Positions 1 through 7,125 of a stretch of 9,482 nucleotides of DNA are shown here, in pieces. Source of the stretch: Adhaeribacter sp. (GTDB lineage Bacteria > Bacteroidota > Bacteroidia > Cytophagales > Hymenobacteraceae); NCBI GenBank assembly GCA_028288395.1, contig JAQBNV010000428.1, positions 1 to 9,482 of the forward strand, in the 5' to 3' direction. Under the pieces are notes generated by a model. The model saw only the letters and a list, made by a program, of their open reading frames with translations, was not told the DNA's origin and ran no database searches. The stretch's first letter is position 1, and every line of letters starts with the position of its first letter. A program made the position numbers and the translations under genes.

Positions 1-26
1 ATCAAATTTGATAAAGGCATTTATTT

Positions 27-851
27 TTATTCCTGCGGCTTTTCCTCTTCAGATTCTTTTGCCGGAATAGGTGTTAATTCTTCCAGGCTACCGAGTTCAT
101 CATCTACTTTTTTAGCGGCCCGCATCAAACTGCTGGCAAAAATAAATTCTCTTAATTCGGGTACCGTAGTATCCATAATATTTTCGCGGCCACCTTCCCA
201 CATTTTATTGCCCTTGTGCAAAAACATAATATTATCTCCGATTTCCATAACCGAGTTCATATCGTGGGTTACAATAATGGTGGTAATATCGTACTCCTGG
301 GTCAACTCGTAAATCAGTTCGTCTATTTTAATAGCCGTTAGCGGATCGAGGCCGGAGTTGGGCTCATCGCAAAACAAATAGCGGGAACTCGGAGAGATAG
401 CCCGGGCAATTCCAACCCGCTTTTTCATACCCCCACTAATCTCAGAAGGCATTTTTTTACCGGCATTTTCCAGCCCCACCCTTTTAAGGCAAAATTCTAC
501 CCGCTCGCGACGCTCCTCTTTTGTCATTTTGGTTAGCATGCGCAACGGGAACTCTACGTTTTCTTCTACATTCATCGAGTCGAACAAAGCACTGCCCTGA
601 AACAGCATGCCTATTTTGCGGCGGATTTCCTGCTTTAAATCAAGCTTATTATTTGTAAAAACTTTACCATCGTAGGTAATACTGCCCAAATCGGGTTTAA
701 CTAAGCCCACAATGCACTGCAGCAGCACACTTTTGCCGGTTCCGCTGGCTCCCAGCAGCAAGTTGGTTTTACCGGACTCAAAAATCCCCGAGATGCCGTT
801 CAAAATCTTCACCCCGTTAAAAGACTTTTGTATGTTATGTATTTCAATCAT
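27..851 (-). CDS. mlaF: Mla/MCE-type phospholipid transporter ATP-binding protein (MlaF-like)
   Basis: This 274-residue ABC ATPase would power lipid movement between the inner and outer membranes, working on the cytoplasmic face with an MlaE-type permease. Visible motifs are Walker A GASGTGKS (residues 34-41), Q-loop around Q85, signature SGGMKKR (139-145), Walker B ending in DEP with D162/E163, and the switch histidine H196. The SGGMKKR form with lysines, rather than the usual SGGQ, is typical of the MlaF/Ttg2A branch. The D-loop region reads DEPNSGLDP, with Asn where many ABC proteins have Thr. The C-terminus (about 245-274) is acidic, rich in Glu and Pro, and probably disordered. The gene lies 118 bases downstream of the mlaE-type permease on the same strand, which supports the assignment over a generic ABC ATPase. 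No MCE-domain (MlaD) gene is visible; only 26 bases remain downstream in the window. The family is firm. Phospholipid as substrate is inferred from the family. Confidence 0.9.
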   Translation of the reverse strand: MIEIHNIQKSFNGVKILNGISGIFESGKTNLLLGASGTGKSVLLQCIVGLVKPDLGSITYDGKVFTNNKLDLKQEIRRKIGMLFQGSALFDSMNVEENVEFPLRMLTKMTKEERRERVEFCLKRVGLENAGKKMPSEISGGMKKRVGIARAISPSSRYLFCDEPNSGLDPLTAIKIDELIYELTQEYDITTIIVTHDMNSVMEIGDNIMFLHKGNKMWEGGRENIMDTTVPELREFIFASSLMRAAKKVDDELGSLEELTPIPAKESEEEKPQE

Positions 852-969
852 TTTTATTCTTGGCCTTTTGCAATTAATAGTAATTTGGGATATTTTATTT
901 TATCCGCATATTAAATTAAGAAATCTTTCCGACTACCTGACCAGCTTTATTCCTTAGATCTACTACTTT

Positions 970-1698
970 TTATAATAACAAGCCCGCACATACGTAATCC
1001 GCAATTAAAACAGCAATAATACTGTTGGTAACAGCGCTGGTACTGGCAGCACCCACTTCCAAAGCCCCACCTTTGGTATTGTAACCCAAAAACGAAGAAA
1101 TAGAAGAAATTAAAAAAGCAAAAACAAAAGACTTAATCAGGGCGAAAACAATATTATACGGAATGAATTCGCTGCGCAAACCTTCGATATATTCCTGGGC
1201 CGATATAACACCGCTTAACGTGCCGGCCAGGTACCCACCCGAAATAGAAAGGGTCATGGCAACTATTACGAGTAACGGAAACATAAGCAGGGACGCTATG
1301 ATTTTTGGTAGCACCAGGTATGAAGCCGAATTTATACCCATCACTTCTAATGCATCAATTTGTTCGGTAATGCGCATAGTACCCAAGCCACCCGCAATAT
1401 TTGAACCGACCTTTCCGGCCAGTACAATACAGGTAATGGTTGGAGCAAGTTCCAGGATGGTCATTTCCCGAACCATAAAACCTATGGTAGACCGGGGAAT
1501 AAGGGCACTGGTAAGGTTATAAGAAATCTGCACGCAGGTTACCGCCCCGATAAAGGTGGATACAATGGCTACGATTACCACCGAATTTATACCTATTAAA
1601 ACGGCTTCATCCAGCGTCCGGTTAGTTAAGATCCGAACCGATTCTCCCCGCCGGATGAGGGTATTCAGAAAAAGTAAATATCTACCTAAGGTTTTCAT
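970..1698 (-). CDS. mlaE: Mla/MCE-type phospholipid transporter permease (MlaE-like)
   Basis: This 242-residue integral inner-membrane protein is of the MlaE (YrbE/Ttg2B) family, the permease that pairs with MlaF. The family hallmark is the central stretch from about residue 83 to 121: ELAPTITCIVLAGKVGSN, then a Gly-rich turn and a segment ending EQIDALEVMG, which forms the coupling region to the ATPase. Hydrophobic segments are visible at roughly 34-56, 85-103, 130-155, 180-205 and 220-242. The N-terminus (1-30) is amphipathic and basic, as in other MlaE proteins. The ATG at 1698 gives the expected short N-terminus and a normal family length of about 240-260 residues. It is the first gene of a minus-strand pair with the MlaF-like ATPase and is divergent from the dehydrogenase gene at 1787. 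No unusual residues were noticed. Confidence 0.9.
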   Translation of the reverse strand: MKTLGRYLLFLNTLIRRGESVRILTNRTLDEAVLIGINSVVIVAIVSTFIGAVTCVQISYNLTSALIPRSTIGFMVREMTILELAPTITCIVLAGKVGSNIAGGLGTMRITEQIDALEVMGINSASYLVLPKIIASLLMFPLLVIVAMTLSISGGYLAGTLSGVISAQEYIEGLRSEFIPYNIVFALIKSFVFAFLISSISSFLGYNTKGGALEVGAASTSAVTNSIIAVLIADYVCAGLLL

Positions 1699-1718
1699 AT
1701 AGGGTTTTACGAATTAAA

Positions 1719-1726
1719 CTAAAATA
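1719..1726 (-). promoter_or_regulatory. Possible -7 element for the mlaE-like gene
   Basis: Read on the minus strand this is TATTTTAG, seven of eight matches to the Bacteroidota -7 consensus TAnnTTTG, and it ends 20 bases before the mlaE start codon. No -33 TTG is seen at the usual distance. Directly upstream (1726-1742) is a small inverted repeat, ACCGG, 7 bases, CCGGT, which could be an operator. The match could be chance in an AT-rich region. Confidence 0.25.
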
Positions 1727-1786
1727 CCGGTGTCTATCCGGTTATGACGTATATTACGGTTAAAATCATTAAACAACCTAAATAAT

Positions 1787-2494
1787 ATGAAAAAATATAT
1801 ATTGGTGACAGGTGGTACAAAAGGCATTGGCCGGGCTATAATCGAGAAATTTGCGGCGGATGGTTTTCATATTATAACCTGCGCCAGAAACGAACGTGAT
1901 TTAAAAACCCTTAAATTAGAAATAGAACAAAAATATACATTTTCAAAAGTTTTTTACCAGGCTACCGACATAAGCGATCCGCTGGCGGTTGAGGCATTTT
2001 TAAACTATGTCCGATCGCTAAAGGTAAAGATAGATGTATTGGTGAATAATGCCGGTGTTTTTATTCCGGGTAAAATAACAGAAGAAGATAATTCAGCCTT
2101 ACAGTTTATGCTGGAGAACCACCTGCTTAGCGCTTATCGCATTACCAAAGGGTTAGTAGCCGATATGATGAAAAGAAAAAGCGGGCATATATTTATGATG
2201 TGTTCTACGGCCAGCATTACCCCCTATACCAATGGCGGGTCGTATTGTGTTGCCAAGTATGCGTTGTTCGGGATGACCAAAGTTTTACGCGAAGAGTTAA
2301 AAAATCATAATGTAAAAGTAACGGCTATTTTACCGGGAGCTACCTTAACTGCTAGCTGGGAAGGTGTAGATTTGCCGCCCGAGCGTTTTATGAAACCGGA
2401 AGATGTAGCCAGCGCCATCTGTAATGCGTATTATATGTCAGCGAGTACGGTGGTAGAAGAAATCCTGATTCGGCCCCAGTTAGGTGATATATAA
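1787..2494 (+). CDS. Classical short-chain dehydrogenase/reductase (SDR), first of two
   Basis: This is a 235-residue cytosolic NAD(P)-dependent oxidoreductase of the classical SDR family, substrate unknown. The Rossmann-fold dinucleotide motif TGGTKGIG is at residues 8-15 and the structural NNAG at 87-90. The catalytic set is complete: N111, S140, Y153 and K157 (YxxxK). R34 at the end of the second strand favours NADP(H) over NAD(H). Residues 182-200 (PGATLTASWEG) form the usual substrate loop. The C-terminus (EEILIRPQLGDI) resembles that of the second SDR downstream, which suggests related genes. The start at 1787 places the first strand at the N-terminus as expected. No Shine-Dalgarno sequence is visible, as is common in this phylum. 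It is divergent from mlaE with an 88-base shared upstream region, and 327 bases separate it from the next SDR, so the two are probably not tightly co-transcribed. The family is firm; no specific reaction can be named. Confidence 0.9.
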   Translation: MKKYILVTGGTKGIGRAIIEKFAADGFHIITCARNERDLKTLKLEIEQKYTFSKVFYQATDISDPLAVEAFLNYVRSLKVKIDVLVNNAGVFIPGKITEEDNSALQFMLENHLLSAYRITKGLVADMMKRKSGHIFMMCSTASITPYTNGGSYCVAKYALFGMTKVLREELKNHNVKVTAILPGATLTASWEGVDLPPERFMKPEDVASAICNAYYMSASTVVEEILIRPQLGDI

Positions 2495-2821
2495 AGCGAA
2501 AGGGCTTGCAATTTTAATAGTTGAAAATTATCTAATATAACTCACCCCGTAATATATTTAAAGTAATTGAAGTCTATTTAGCCGAAATAAAGCTTTTTAC
2601 CGTTAGTAAAATTTACTTTAAATTTGTGTAGTAGTTATTTTATTTAAAAGAAAGGTAATATTAAAATTAAGTATGTTATTAATAATCAGTTTGATAACCA
2701 ATTTGAGTTAAACTTTAAGTTTACTGCTAAATAAAGTTTTATTTTAGATTTTGCAGAGTGAAATAGTTTAAAGGCTGAATTGCTATCATTAATATAAATC
2801 ATAAAAATTAAAAAATTATCG
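2495..2821. other. AT-rich intergenic region between the two SDR genes
   Basis: This 327-base gap is much richer in A and T than its flanking genes. No open frame here looks like a protein, and there is no strong intrinsic terminator after the first SDR; a weak AATTTT/AAAATT pairing at 2510-2529 lacks a T-tract. It holds two odd-length palindromes: AGTAAAATTTACT at 2605-2617 and TAAACTTTAAGTTTA at 2709-2723. It also holds a perfect -7-type site at 2619-2626 and a looser one near 2745-2753 (TAGATTTTG). It most likely carries the promoter and leader of the second SDR. Confidence 0.6.
2619..2626 (+). promoter_or_regulatory. Candidate -7 promoter element upstream of second SDR
   Basis: The sequence TAAATTTG matches the Bacteroidota -7 consensus TAnnTTTG at every fixed position. 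No TTG is found 17-23 bases upstream; the nearest run is TTTTAC at 2595-2600. The palindrome at 2605-2617 ends two bases before it, so a bound regulator would occlude it. It would leave a long leader of about 190 bases before the start codon at 2822, which weakens the assignment. The site at 2745-2753 is an alternative. Confidence 0.35.
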
Positions 2822-3532
2822 ATGAATCTGGAAAACAAATTAGCCGTGGTAACGGGGGTAAGTTCTGGAATAGGTTTAGCGACTGCTGAATTCTTGCTGG
2901 AAAAAGGAGCCATTGTAGCGGGTTGGGGCAGGCGCTCCGGCCCGATTAATCATCCCAATTTTTTCTTTACCGAAGTGGATGTCCGGAAACAGGAGGCGGT
3001 AGAAAGAGCGCACCTGGCGACCATCCAGCAGGCTGGTAAAGAAGTTTCGGTACTCGTAAATAATGCTGGTTTAGGCAAGCAAGGTTTACTCGAAGATATT
3101 TCGGTGGAAGACTGGCACCTAATGTTTGATACCAACGTGAACGGCCTGTATTATTGCACACGGGCGGTTTTGCCAGCTATGAAGCAACAACAGGAAGGCC
3201 ACATGGTTAATATTGCTTCCCTGGCGGGCTTAACCGGTAGTGAAAAGTTAACGGGCTATTGTGCCACCAAATTTGCCGTGCGGGGTTTTTCGCAAGCCTT
3301 GTTTAAAGAGGTGCGTGATTTTGGCATAAAGGTAACCTGTATTTATCCTGGTTCGGTCAATACCAACTTTTTTGGCGATTTTGAGAATGCCACCGCGCCC
3401 GAAAACATGATGCAGCCCGCCGATATTGCTTCTACCATCCTGCATGTATTGCAGTCACCGCCCAATTACCATCACGTAGATATTGAGGTGCGCCCTTTAC
3501 AACCCAAAGGAAAACCACAAGGCCGGAAATAA
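2822..3532 (+). CDS. Classical short-chain dehydrogenase/reductase (SDR), second of two
   Basis: This 236-residue classical SDR oxidoreductase is probably cytosolic. Its cofactor motif TGVSSGIG is at residues 11-18, NNAG at 80-83, the catalytic Asn in TNVNG at N105, S133, and the YxxxK pair Y146/K150. R37 and R38 after the second strand point to NADP(H). The substrate loop begins at PGSVNTNFF. A short basic tail (about 225-236) is rich in Pro, Lys and Gly. The layout resembles YdfG-type and other broad-substrate alcohol or oxo-acyl reductases, but nothing fixes the substrate. The start at 2822 gives the normal distance of about 10 residues to the first Gly-rich motif. The stop is followed after 54 bases by gldA, and a strong -7-like site lies between them, so gldA probably has its own promoter even if some read-through occurs. 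Confidence 0.9.
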   Translation: MNLENKLAVVTGVSSGIGLATAEFLLEKGAIVAGWGRRSGPINHPNFFFTEVDVRKQEAVERAHLATIQQAGKEVSVLVNNAGLGKQGLLEDISVEDWHLMFDTNVNGLYYCTRAVLPAMKQQQEGHMVNIASLAGLTGSEKLTGYCATKFAVRGFSQALFKEVRDFGIKVTCIYPGSVNTNFFGDFENATAPENMMQPADIASTILHVLQSPPNYHHVDIEVRPLQPKGKPQGRK

Positions 3533-3540
3533 TTAATCTT

Positions 3541-3548
3541 TATCTTTG
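3541..3548 (+). promoter_or_regulatory. Likely -7 promoter element for gldA
   Basis: TATCTTTG matches TAnnTTTG fully and continues into GCA, a common extended form in this phylum (TAtcTTTGCA). It sits 8 bases after the stop of the second SDR and 38 bases before the gldA ATG, an ordinary leader length. No TTG is seen 17-23 bases upstream, so the -33 half is weak. No terminator separates it from the SDR gene. Confidence 0.6.
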
Positions 3549-3586
3549 CACGTTTTAAAAGTAACAGTATCCGGAATAAATTTTGA

Positions 3587-4501
3587 ATGTCGGTAGAAGT
3601 TAAAGGTCTTACAAAGCTTTTTGGAAGTCAACGTGCGGTTGATAATATTTCCTTCCGGGTAAATAAAGGGCAGATTCTTGGTTTTCTGGGTCCTAACGGC
3701 GCGGGTAAATCTACCACCATGAAAATGGCTACCTGTTATTTGCCCCCCACAGCCGGTACCATCCTGGTAAATGGTTACGATGTAAACATCGATCCAATGG
3801 CCGTCCGACGGCAGGTAGGCTATTTACCCGAGCACAATCCACTTTACCTGGACATGTACGTAAAAGAATATCTGCATTTCGCCGGCACTATCAATGGCTT
3901 GAAAGGCAGGAATTTAAAAGAGCGGGTAAGTGAAATGGTGAATTTGTGTGGCTTAACCGTGGAGCAAGGCAAAAAAATAGGCGCTCTCTCCAAAGGTTAC
4001 CGGCAGCGGGTAGGGTTAGCCCAAGCCCTCATTCACGATCCGGAAGTACTGATTCTCGATGAACCCACCACCGGTCTCGACCCGAACCAGTTAAGTGAAA
4101 TCCGGAGCTTAATCAAAAACATTGGCCGGGAGAAAACCGTCATATTCTCGACCCATATTATGCAGGAAGTTACCGCCATCTGCGATCGCGTGGTTATTAT
4201 TAACCAAGGCCAGGTAGTTGCCGATGCCGGAGTAGGGGCACTGGAAAACCTGAATAAAAGCGAAACGCTCACGATTGCGGAATTCGAAATCCCAATTGAT
4301 ACGGAGTTGTTTTCGGCTATCCCGGCTATTACCTCCGTCGAATCCCTGCTGGGTAATAAATATCGTCTGCATTCCAAGCCGGGCCAGGATGTGCGCGCCG
4401 CAATTTTTACGCTGGCCGCCAATCAGCAATGGCAACTGGTGGGGCTGCGCCAGGAAGAGAACTCACTCGAACAAATATTTAAAGAGTTAACGCGTAAATA
4501 A
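3587..4501 (+). CDS. gldA: Gliding-motility ABC transporter ATP-binding subunit GldA
   Basis: This 304-residue ABC ATPase is the nucleotide-binding subunit of the Gld ABC complex, which acts at the inner membrane with GldF and GldG. Walker A GPNGAGKS is at residues 35-42, signature LSKGYRQR at 134-141, Walker B VLILDEP at 154-160, D-loop GLDP, and switch H190 in STH. The Q-loop position carries Glu in YLPEHNPLY (79-87), characteristic of GldA and related ABC-2 export ATPases. Residues 230-304 form the C-terminal domain seen in this subfamily. Identity rests on these motifs and on gldF and gldG directly downstream. In Flavobacterium johnsoniae this transporter is needed for gliding, but homologs also occur in non-gliding members, so motility of this organism is not proven. 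The next gene, gldF, starts 112 bases later, after an unusual palindromic segment. Confidence 0.9.
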   Translation: MSVEVKGLTKLFGSQRAVDNISFRVNKGQILGFLGPNGAGKSTTMKMATCYLPPTAGTILVNGYDVNIDPMAVRRQVGYLPEHNPLYLDMYVKEYLHFAGTINGLKGRNLKERVSEMVNLCGLTVEQGKKIGALSKGYRQRVGLAQALIHDPEVLILDEPTTGLDPNQLSEIRSLIKNIGREKTVIFSTHIMQEVTAICDRVVIINQGQVVADAGVGALENLNKSETLTIAEFEIPIDTELFSAIPAITSVESLLGNKYRLHSKPGQDVRAAIFTLAANQQWQLVGLRQEENSLEQIFKELTRK

Positions 4502-4605
4502 ATTAGAAATTAAAAATTAGTCATTAGAAAATATGAAATAGGTTTTGAACCAGATGCAAGGGAACAAACCAATCAATTCTCATTCATAATTTCTGATTCA
4601 TAATT
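4501..4605. repeat. Long imperfect palindrome between gldA and gldF
   Basis: Bases 4501-4529 pair with 4577-4605 at 21 of 29 positions without gaps. Inside, GGTTT at 4541-4545 pairs with AAACC at 4566-4570. The whole would fold into one long stem-loop filling the gldA-gldF spacer. The right arm also holds a direct repeat, ATTCATAATT, at 4582-4591 and 4596-4605, and the left arm repeats AATTA. No protein is encoded. It could be a small dispersed palindromic repeat or MITE-like remnant, or an mRNA structure that tunes the operon. AT-richness raises chance pairing, but 21 of 29 is well above what base composition alone would give. Confidence 0.5.
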
Positions 4606-4613
4606 CAAAAACT

Positions 4614-5342
4614 ATGTTTGCAATTCTGCAAAAAGAAATAAACAGTTTTCTTAATTCTATGATTGCCTACGTAGTTATTGGGGTTTTCCTGGTAGCCATT
4701 GGGTTGTTTATGTGGGTTTTTCCTGAAACAAGTGTGCTGGAATACGGCTACGCCGATATGCAGACCTTATTTAACATGGCACCCTGGGTTTTCCTGTTTT
4801 TGATTCCGGCCATAACCATGCGCAGCTTTTCCGAAGAGAAGAAAGGAGGCACCCTTGAGTTTTTATTAACCAAACCTATCAGCGATTTGCAGCTGATACT
4901 GGGAAAATATTTTGCCTGCTTACTTTTGGTTTTACTCGCCCTGGTGCCAACCCTCCTGTATTATTATAGTGTATATTCGTTAGGTAACCCGGTGGGTAAT
5001 ATCGATTCGGCGGCTGTAACAGGCTCTTATATTGGGCTTATTTTTCTGGCGGCTATATTTACGGCCGTTGGTATTTTTGCTTCGGCGCTCACCGAAAATC
5101 AGATTATCGCTTTTATCCTGTCCGTATTCTTTTGTTTCCTGTTTTACATTGGTTTCGATTATATTGCTTCGGTAGATATGAGTAATCATATCTCTTATAT
5201 AATCAGTTCGTTAGGTATTGCCTTCCATTATAATGCTTTAAGTAAAGGATTGATAGATTCCCGTGATATTTTGTATTTTATGAGTGTAATTGGGTTGTTT
5301 CTACTCGCAACTAAATTAATCCTGGAGAGTCGGAAATGGTAG
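4614..5342 (+). CDS. gldF: Gliding-motility ABC transporter permease subunit GldF
   Basis: This 242-residue polytopic inner-membrane permease of the ABC-2 type partners with GldA. About six hydrophobic segments are visible: roughly 17-36, 53-68, 95-118, 136-158, 164-183 and 219-237. Between the second and third lies a conserved cytoplasmic stretch, RSFSEEKKGGTLEFLLTKPI (70-89), the typical ABC-2 permease loop that meets the ATPase. The length matches GldF proteins (about 240). The ATG at 4614 puts an amphipathic helix with EIxSF-type residues at the extreme N-terminus, as expected. The stop overlaps the gldG start by seven bases, which argues for translational coupling of the two. The palindrome upstream is the only sign that gldA and gldF might be expressed at different levels. 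Confidence 0.9.
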   Translation: MFAILQKEINSFLNSMIAYVVIGVFLVAIGLFMWVFPETSVLEYGYADMQTLFNMAPWVFLFLIPAITMRSFSEEKKGGTLEFLLTKPISDLQLILGKYFACLLLVLLALVPTLLYYYSVYSLGNPVGNIDSAAVTGSYIGLIFLAAIFTAVGIFASALTENQIIAFILSVFFCFLFYIGFDYIASVDMSNHISYIISSLGIAFHYNALSKGLIDSRDILYFMSVIGLFLLATKLILESRKW

Positions 5343-7030
5343 CAGAAAACAAACCCACCTCCCGAAAAAACAAAGATATTTTTCGCTTTCTGATAGCCGT
5401 AGGCATTATACTGCTGCTGAATATCTTGCTAATTAATAGATATTTCCGGCTCGATTTAACCCAGGACAAACGGTATTCTATTGCTCCGGTTACAAAGAAA
5501 TTACTGGCTAATTTAAAAGACGACATTACCGTAGATGTTTACTTGTCCGGCGATTTTCCAGCCCGTTTTAAACGCCTGCAAGGCGCCGTCCGCGAAACTC
5601 TGGAAGAATTCCGGGTTTATTCAGATGATCGGATATCCTTTAATTTTATTGATCCTAGTGGTAGCACCGATCCGGAAAAACGGAATGCCTATTACCAGCA
5701 ACTGGTGGCAAAAGGGCTGCAGCCTACCAATTTGGTTTCGGCGGAAGGTGATAAAAAAGTGGAGAAACTCATTTTTCCCGGGGGCATTGTTTCGGGTAAA
5801 GGAAAAGAAGTACCGGTTCTATTCCTGAAAGGCAACCAGGCGGCCTCGGCCGATGAACAACTAAACCAATCGATTGAGGGGCTGGAATTTGAGCTGGCGG
5901 CGGCTATCCGGGAGCTAACCCAGACGCAGCGAAAGCGCATTGGCTATATCGAAGGCCACGGCGAACTAAGTATGCTGGAAACCACGGATTTTATCTCTAC
6001 GCTGCAAAAGAACTATAATGTGTTTCGGGTAGATTTAAAGAAAGTACCGGACTTAAAAGCGCTGGATGCGGTTATCATAGCCAAACCTTTACTTAAGTAT
6101 GCCGAGGCCGAAAAATATAAGCTCGACCAGTTTATAGTAGGTGGCGGCAAAGCTTTGTTTTTAATTGACCCGGTTAATATTTCGCTGGACAGTATCCGGA
6201 CGGCTGGTACCGTGGCTTTCCCGCTTGAACTAAATTTGCAGGATTTGCTTTTTACCTACGGCGTACGCCTGAACGGAAACCTGGTACAGGATTTAAATGC
6301 CGGTCAGATTCCAATGGTAGTAGGTATGCTGGGCAACCAGCCGCAAACGCAACTCATGAACTGGCGGTACTATCCCATCATAAACGGTTTTAGCCAGCAC
6401 CCCATCACCCGCAACCTGGATGCGTTATACGGTAAGTTTGTAAGTAATATTGATTCGGTGCGGGCCCGGAATATTCGTAAAACGCCTTTAATCGCTACGT
6501 CACCTTACTCTCGGGTGGTACAAACCCCGGTAAATGTGGCCCTGAATGAAGCCCGGCAACCGGCCAATCCGCAACAATTTAATGCTGGTCCGCAGGTGGT
6601 GGCCTATTTGCTGGAGGGCCAGTTTTCATCAGTATTCCGGAACCGGCCTTTACCGGCGGGTGTAGTGGCTGCCTCCGTACAGAATCAAGCCCGGCCCTCG
6701 CGCCTGGTAGTAGTCGCCGACGGGGATCTAATCCGCAACGAAGTTAACCCCAAAACGAACCAGCCTTACCGCCTCGGCTTAGACCGTTTTTCCGGCGCTA
6801 CCTACGCCAATAAAGATTTTGCCACCAATGCCGTTGATTATTTATTAGACGAAAATAACCTGATAAATCTGCGGGCGAAAGAAATTGTGCTGCGCCCCCT
6901 GGACCGGCTGAAGGCCCAAGAAGAAAAAAGAAAATGGCAGGGAATAAACCTGGTATTGCCACTGGTCTTGCTCGTAGGCTTTGGTTTTCTGCGCTTATAC
7001 CTGCGGAAACGGAAATACGCCGGCGCCTGA
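5336..7030 (+). CDS. gldG: Gliding-motility ABC transporter auxiliary protein GldG
   Basis: This 564-residue protein is anchored in the inner membrane and completes the GldA-GldF-GldG complex. There is one transmembrane helix near each end, about residues 16-34 and 536-556, with a large domain between that should lie on the periplasmic side. That domain belongs to the ABC-transporter auxiliary (GldG/IflA-like) family. The segment just after the first helix, RLDLTQDKRYSIAP (38-51), is a family hallmark, and GYIEGHGELS (203-212) matches the conserved glycine-rich turn of the domain. The length is normal for GldG. The start codon lies inside the end of gldF, out of frame with it, and GGAGA at 5323-5327 could act as an unusually good ribosome-binding site. 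After the stop there is only a weak hairpin, so transcription may continue towards dnaN. Confidence 0.9.
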   Translation: MVAENKPTSRKNKDIFRFLIAVGIILLLNILLINRYFRLDLTQDKRYSIAPVTKKLLANLKDDITVDVYLSGDFPARFKRLQGAVRETLEEFRVYSDDRISFNFIDPSGSTDPEKRNAYYQQLVAKGLQPTNLVSAEGDKKVEKLIFPGGIVSGKGKEVPVLFLKGNQAASADEQLNQSIEGLEFELAAAIRELTQTQRKRIGYIEGHGELSMLETTDFISTLQKNYNVFRVDLKKVPDLKALDAVIIAKPLLKYAEAEKYKLDQFIVGGGKALFLIDPVNISLDSIRTAGTVAFPLELNLQDLLFTYGVRLNGNLVQDLNAGQIPMVVGMLGNQPQTQLMNWRYYPIINGFSQHPITRNLDALYGKFVSNIDSVRARNIRKTPLIATSPYSRVVQTPVNVALNEARQPANPQQFNAGPQVVAYLLEGQFSSVFRNRPLPAGVVAASVQNQARPSRLVVVADGDLIRNEVNPKTNQPYRLGLDRFSGATYANKDFATNAVDYLLDENNLINLRAKEIVLRPLDRLKAQEEKRKWQGINLVLPLVLLVGFGFLRLYLRKRKYAGA

Positions 7031-7046
7031 TTCGCGGCTAGCGAAT
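7030..7046 (+). terminator. Weak hairpin after gldG
   Basis: ATTCGC at 7030-7035 pairs with GCGAAT at 7041-7046 around a five-base loop, giving a six-base-pair stem. It begins at the last base of the gldG stop codon and is followed by AAGTTTTCTT rather than a clean T-tract. It may be a weak or partial terminator, leaving dnaN partly dependent on read-through. Confidence 0.3.
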
Positions 7047-7091
7047 AAGTTTTCTTAAAGTTTATTTTAAATATTCTGTAAATTAACCTAA

Positions 7092-7125
7092 TTTGCTACA
7101 CCAATAAGCGGCAAAAGTAAGGTTG
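7092..7125 (+). promoter_or_regulatory. Candidate dnaN promoter
   Basis: A -33-like TTTG (7092-7095) and a -7-like TAAGGTTG (7118-7125) are 22 bases apart, within the spacing known for Bacteroidota promoters. The -7 element matches TAnnTTTG at all but one fixed position. Transcription would start about 65 bases before the dnaN ATG. Nothing else in the 167-base gldG-dnaN gap fits the consensus better. Confidence 0.3.

Noticed and set aside
900..908. TTATCCGCA, one mismatch from a DnaA box, with dnaN in the same window
   Set aside because: A single near-match far from dnaN, with no cluster, no dnaA gene and no AT-rich unwinding pattern. There is no support for a replication origin.
852..969. 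Possible hidden small gene between the mlaE- and mlaF-like genes
   Set aside because: Both strands are AT-rich with frequent stops; the only open frame entering it (712-957, plus) is mostly antisense to the mlaF Walker A region.
1163..1522. 119-codon open frame on the plus strand
   Set aside because: It lies wholly opposite the mlaE-like gene, whose family motifs are clear, and its translation has no recognisable protein features.
2686..2913. 75-codon minus-strand frame overlapping the SDR gap and the start of the second SDR
   Set aside because: Its N-terminal part is antisense to the conserved cofactor motif of the SDR and the rest is AT-rich intergenic translation.
1787..3532. The two SDR genes as part of a biosynthetic cluster or recent tandem duplication
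   Set aside because: No other biosynthetic genes are nearby. The proteins share only general SDR motifs and a similar C-terminal turn, with clearly different sequences elsewhere, so neither a cluster nor a recent duplication is supported.
4033..4435. Two long minus-strand frames opposite gldA
   Set aside because: Both are antisense to the conserved Walker B region and C-terminal domain of GldA, and neither has a plausible start context or protein character.
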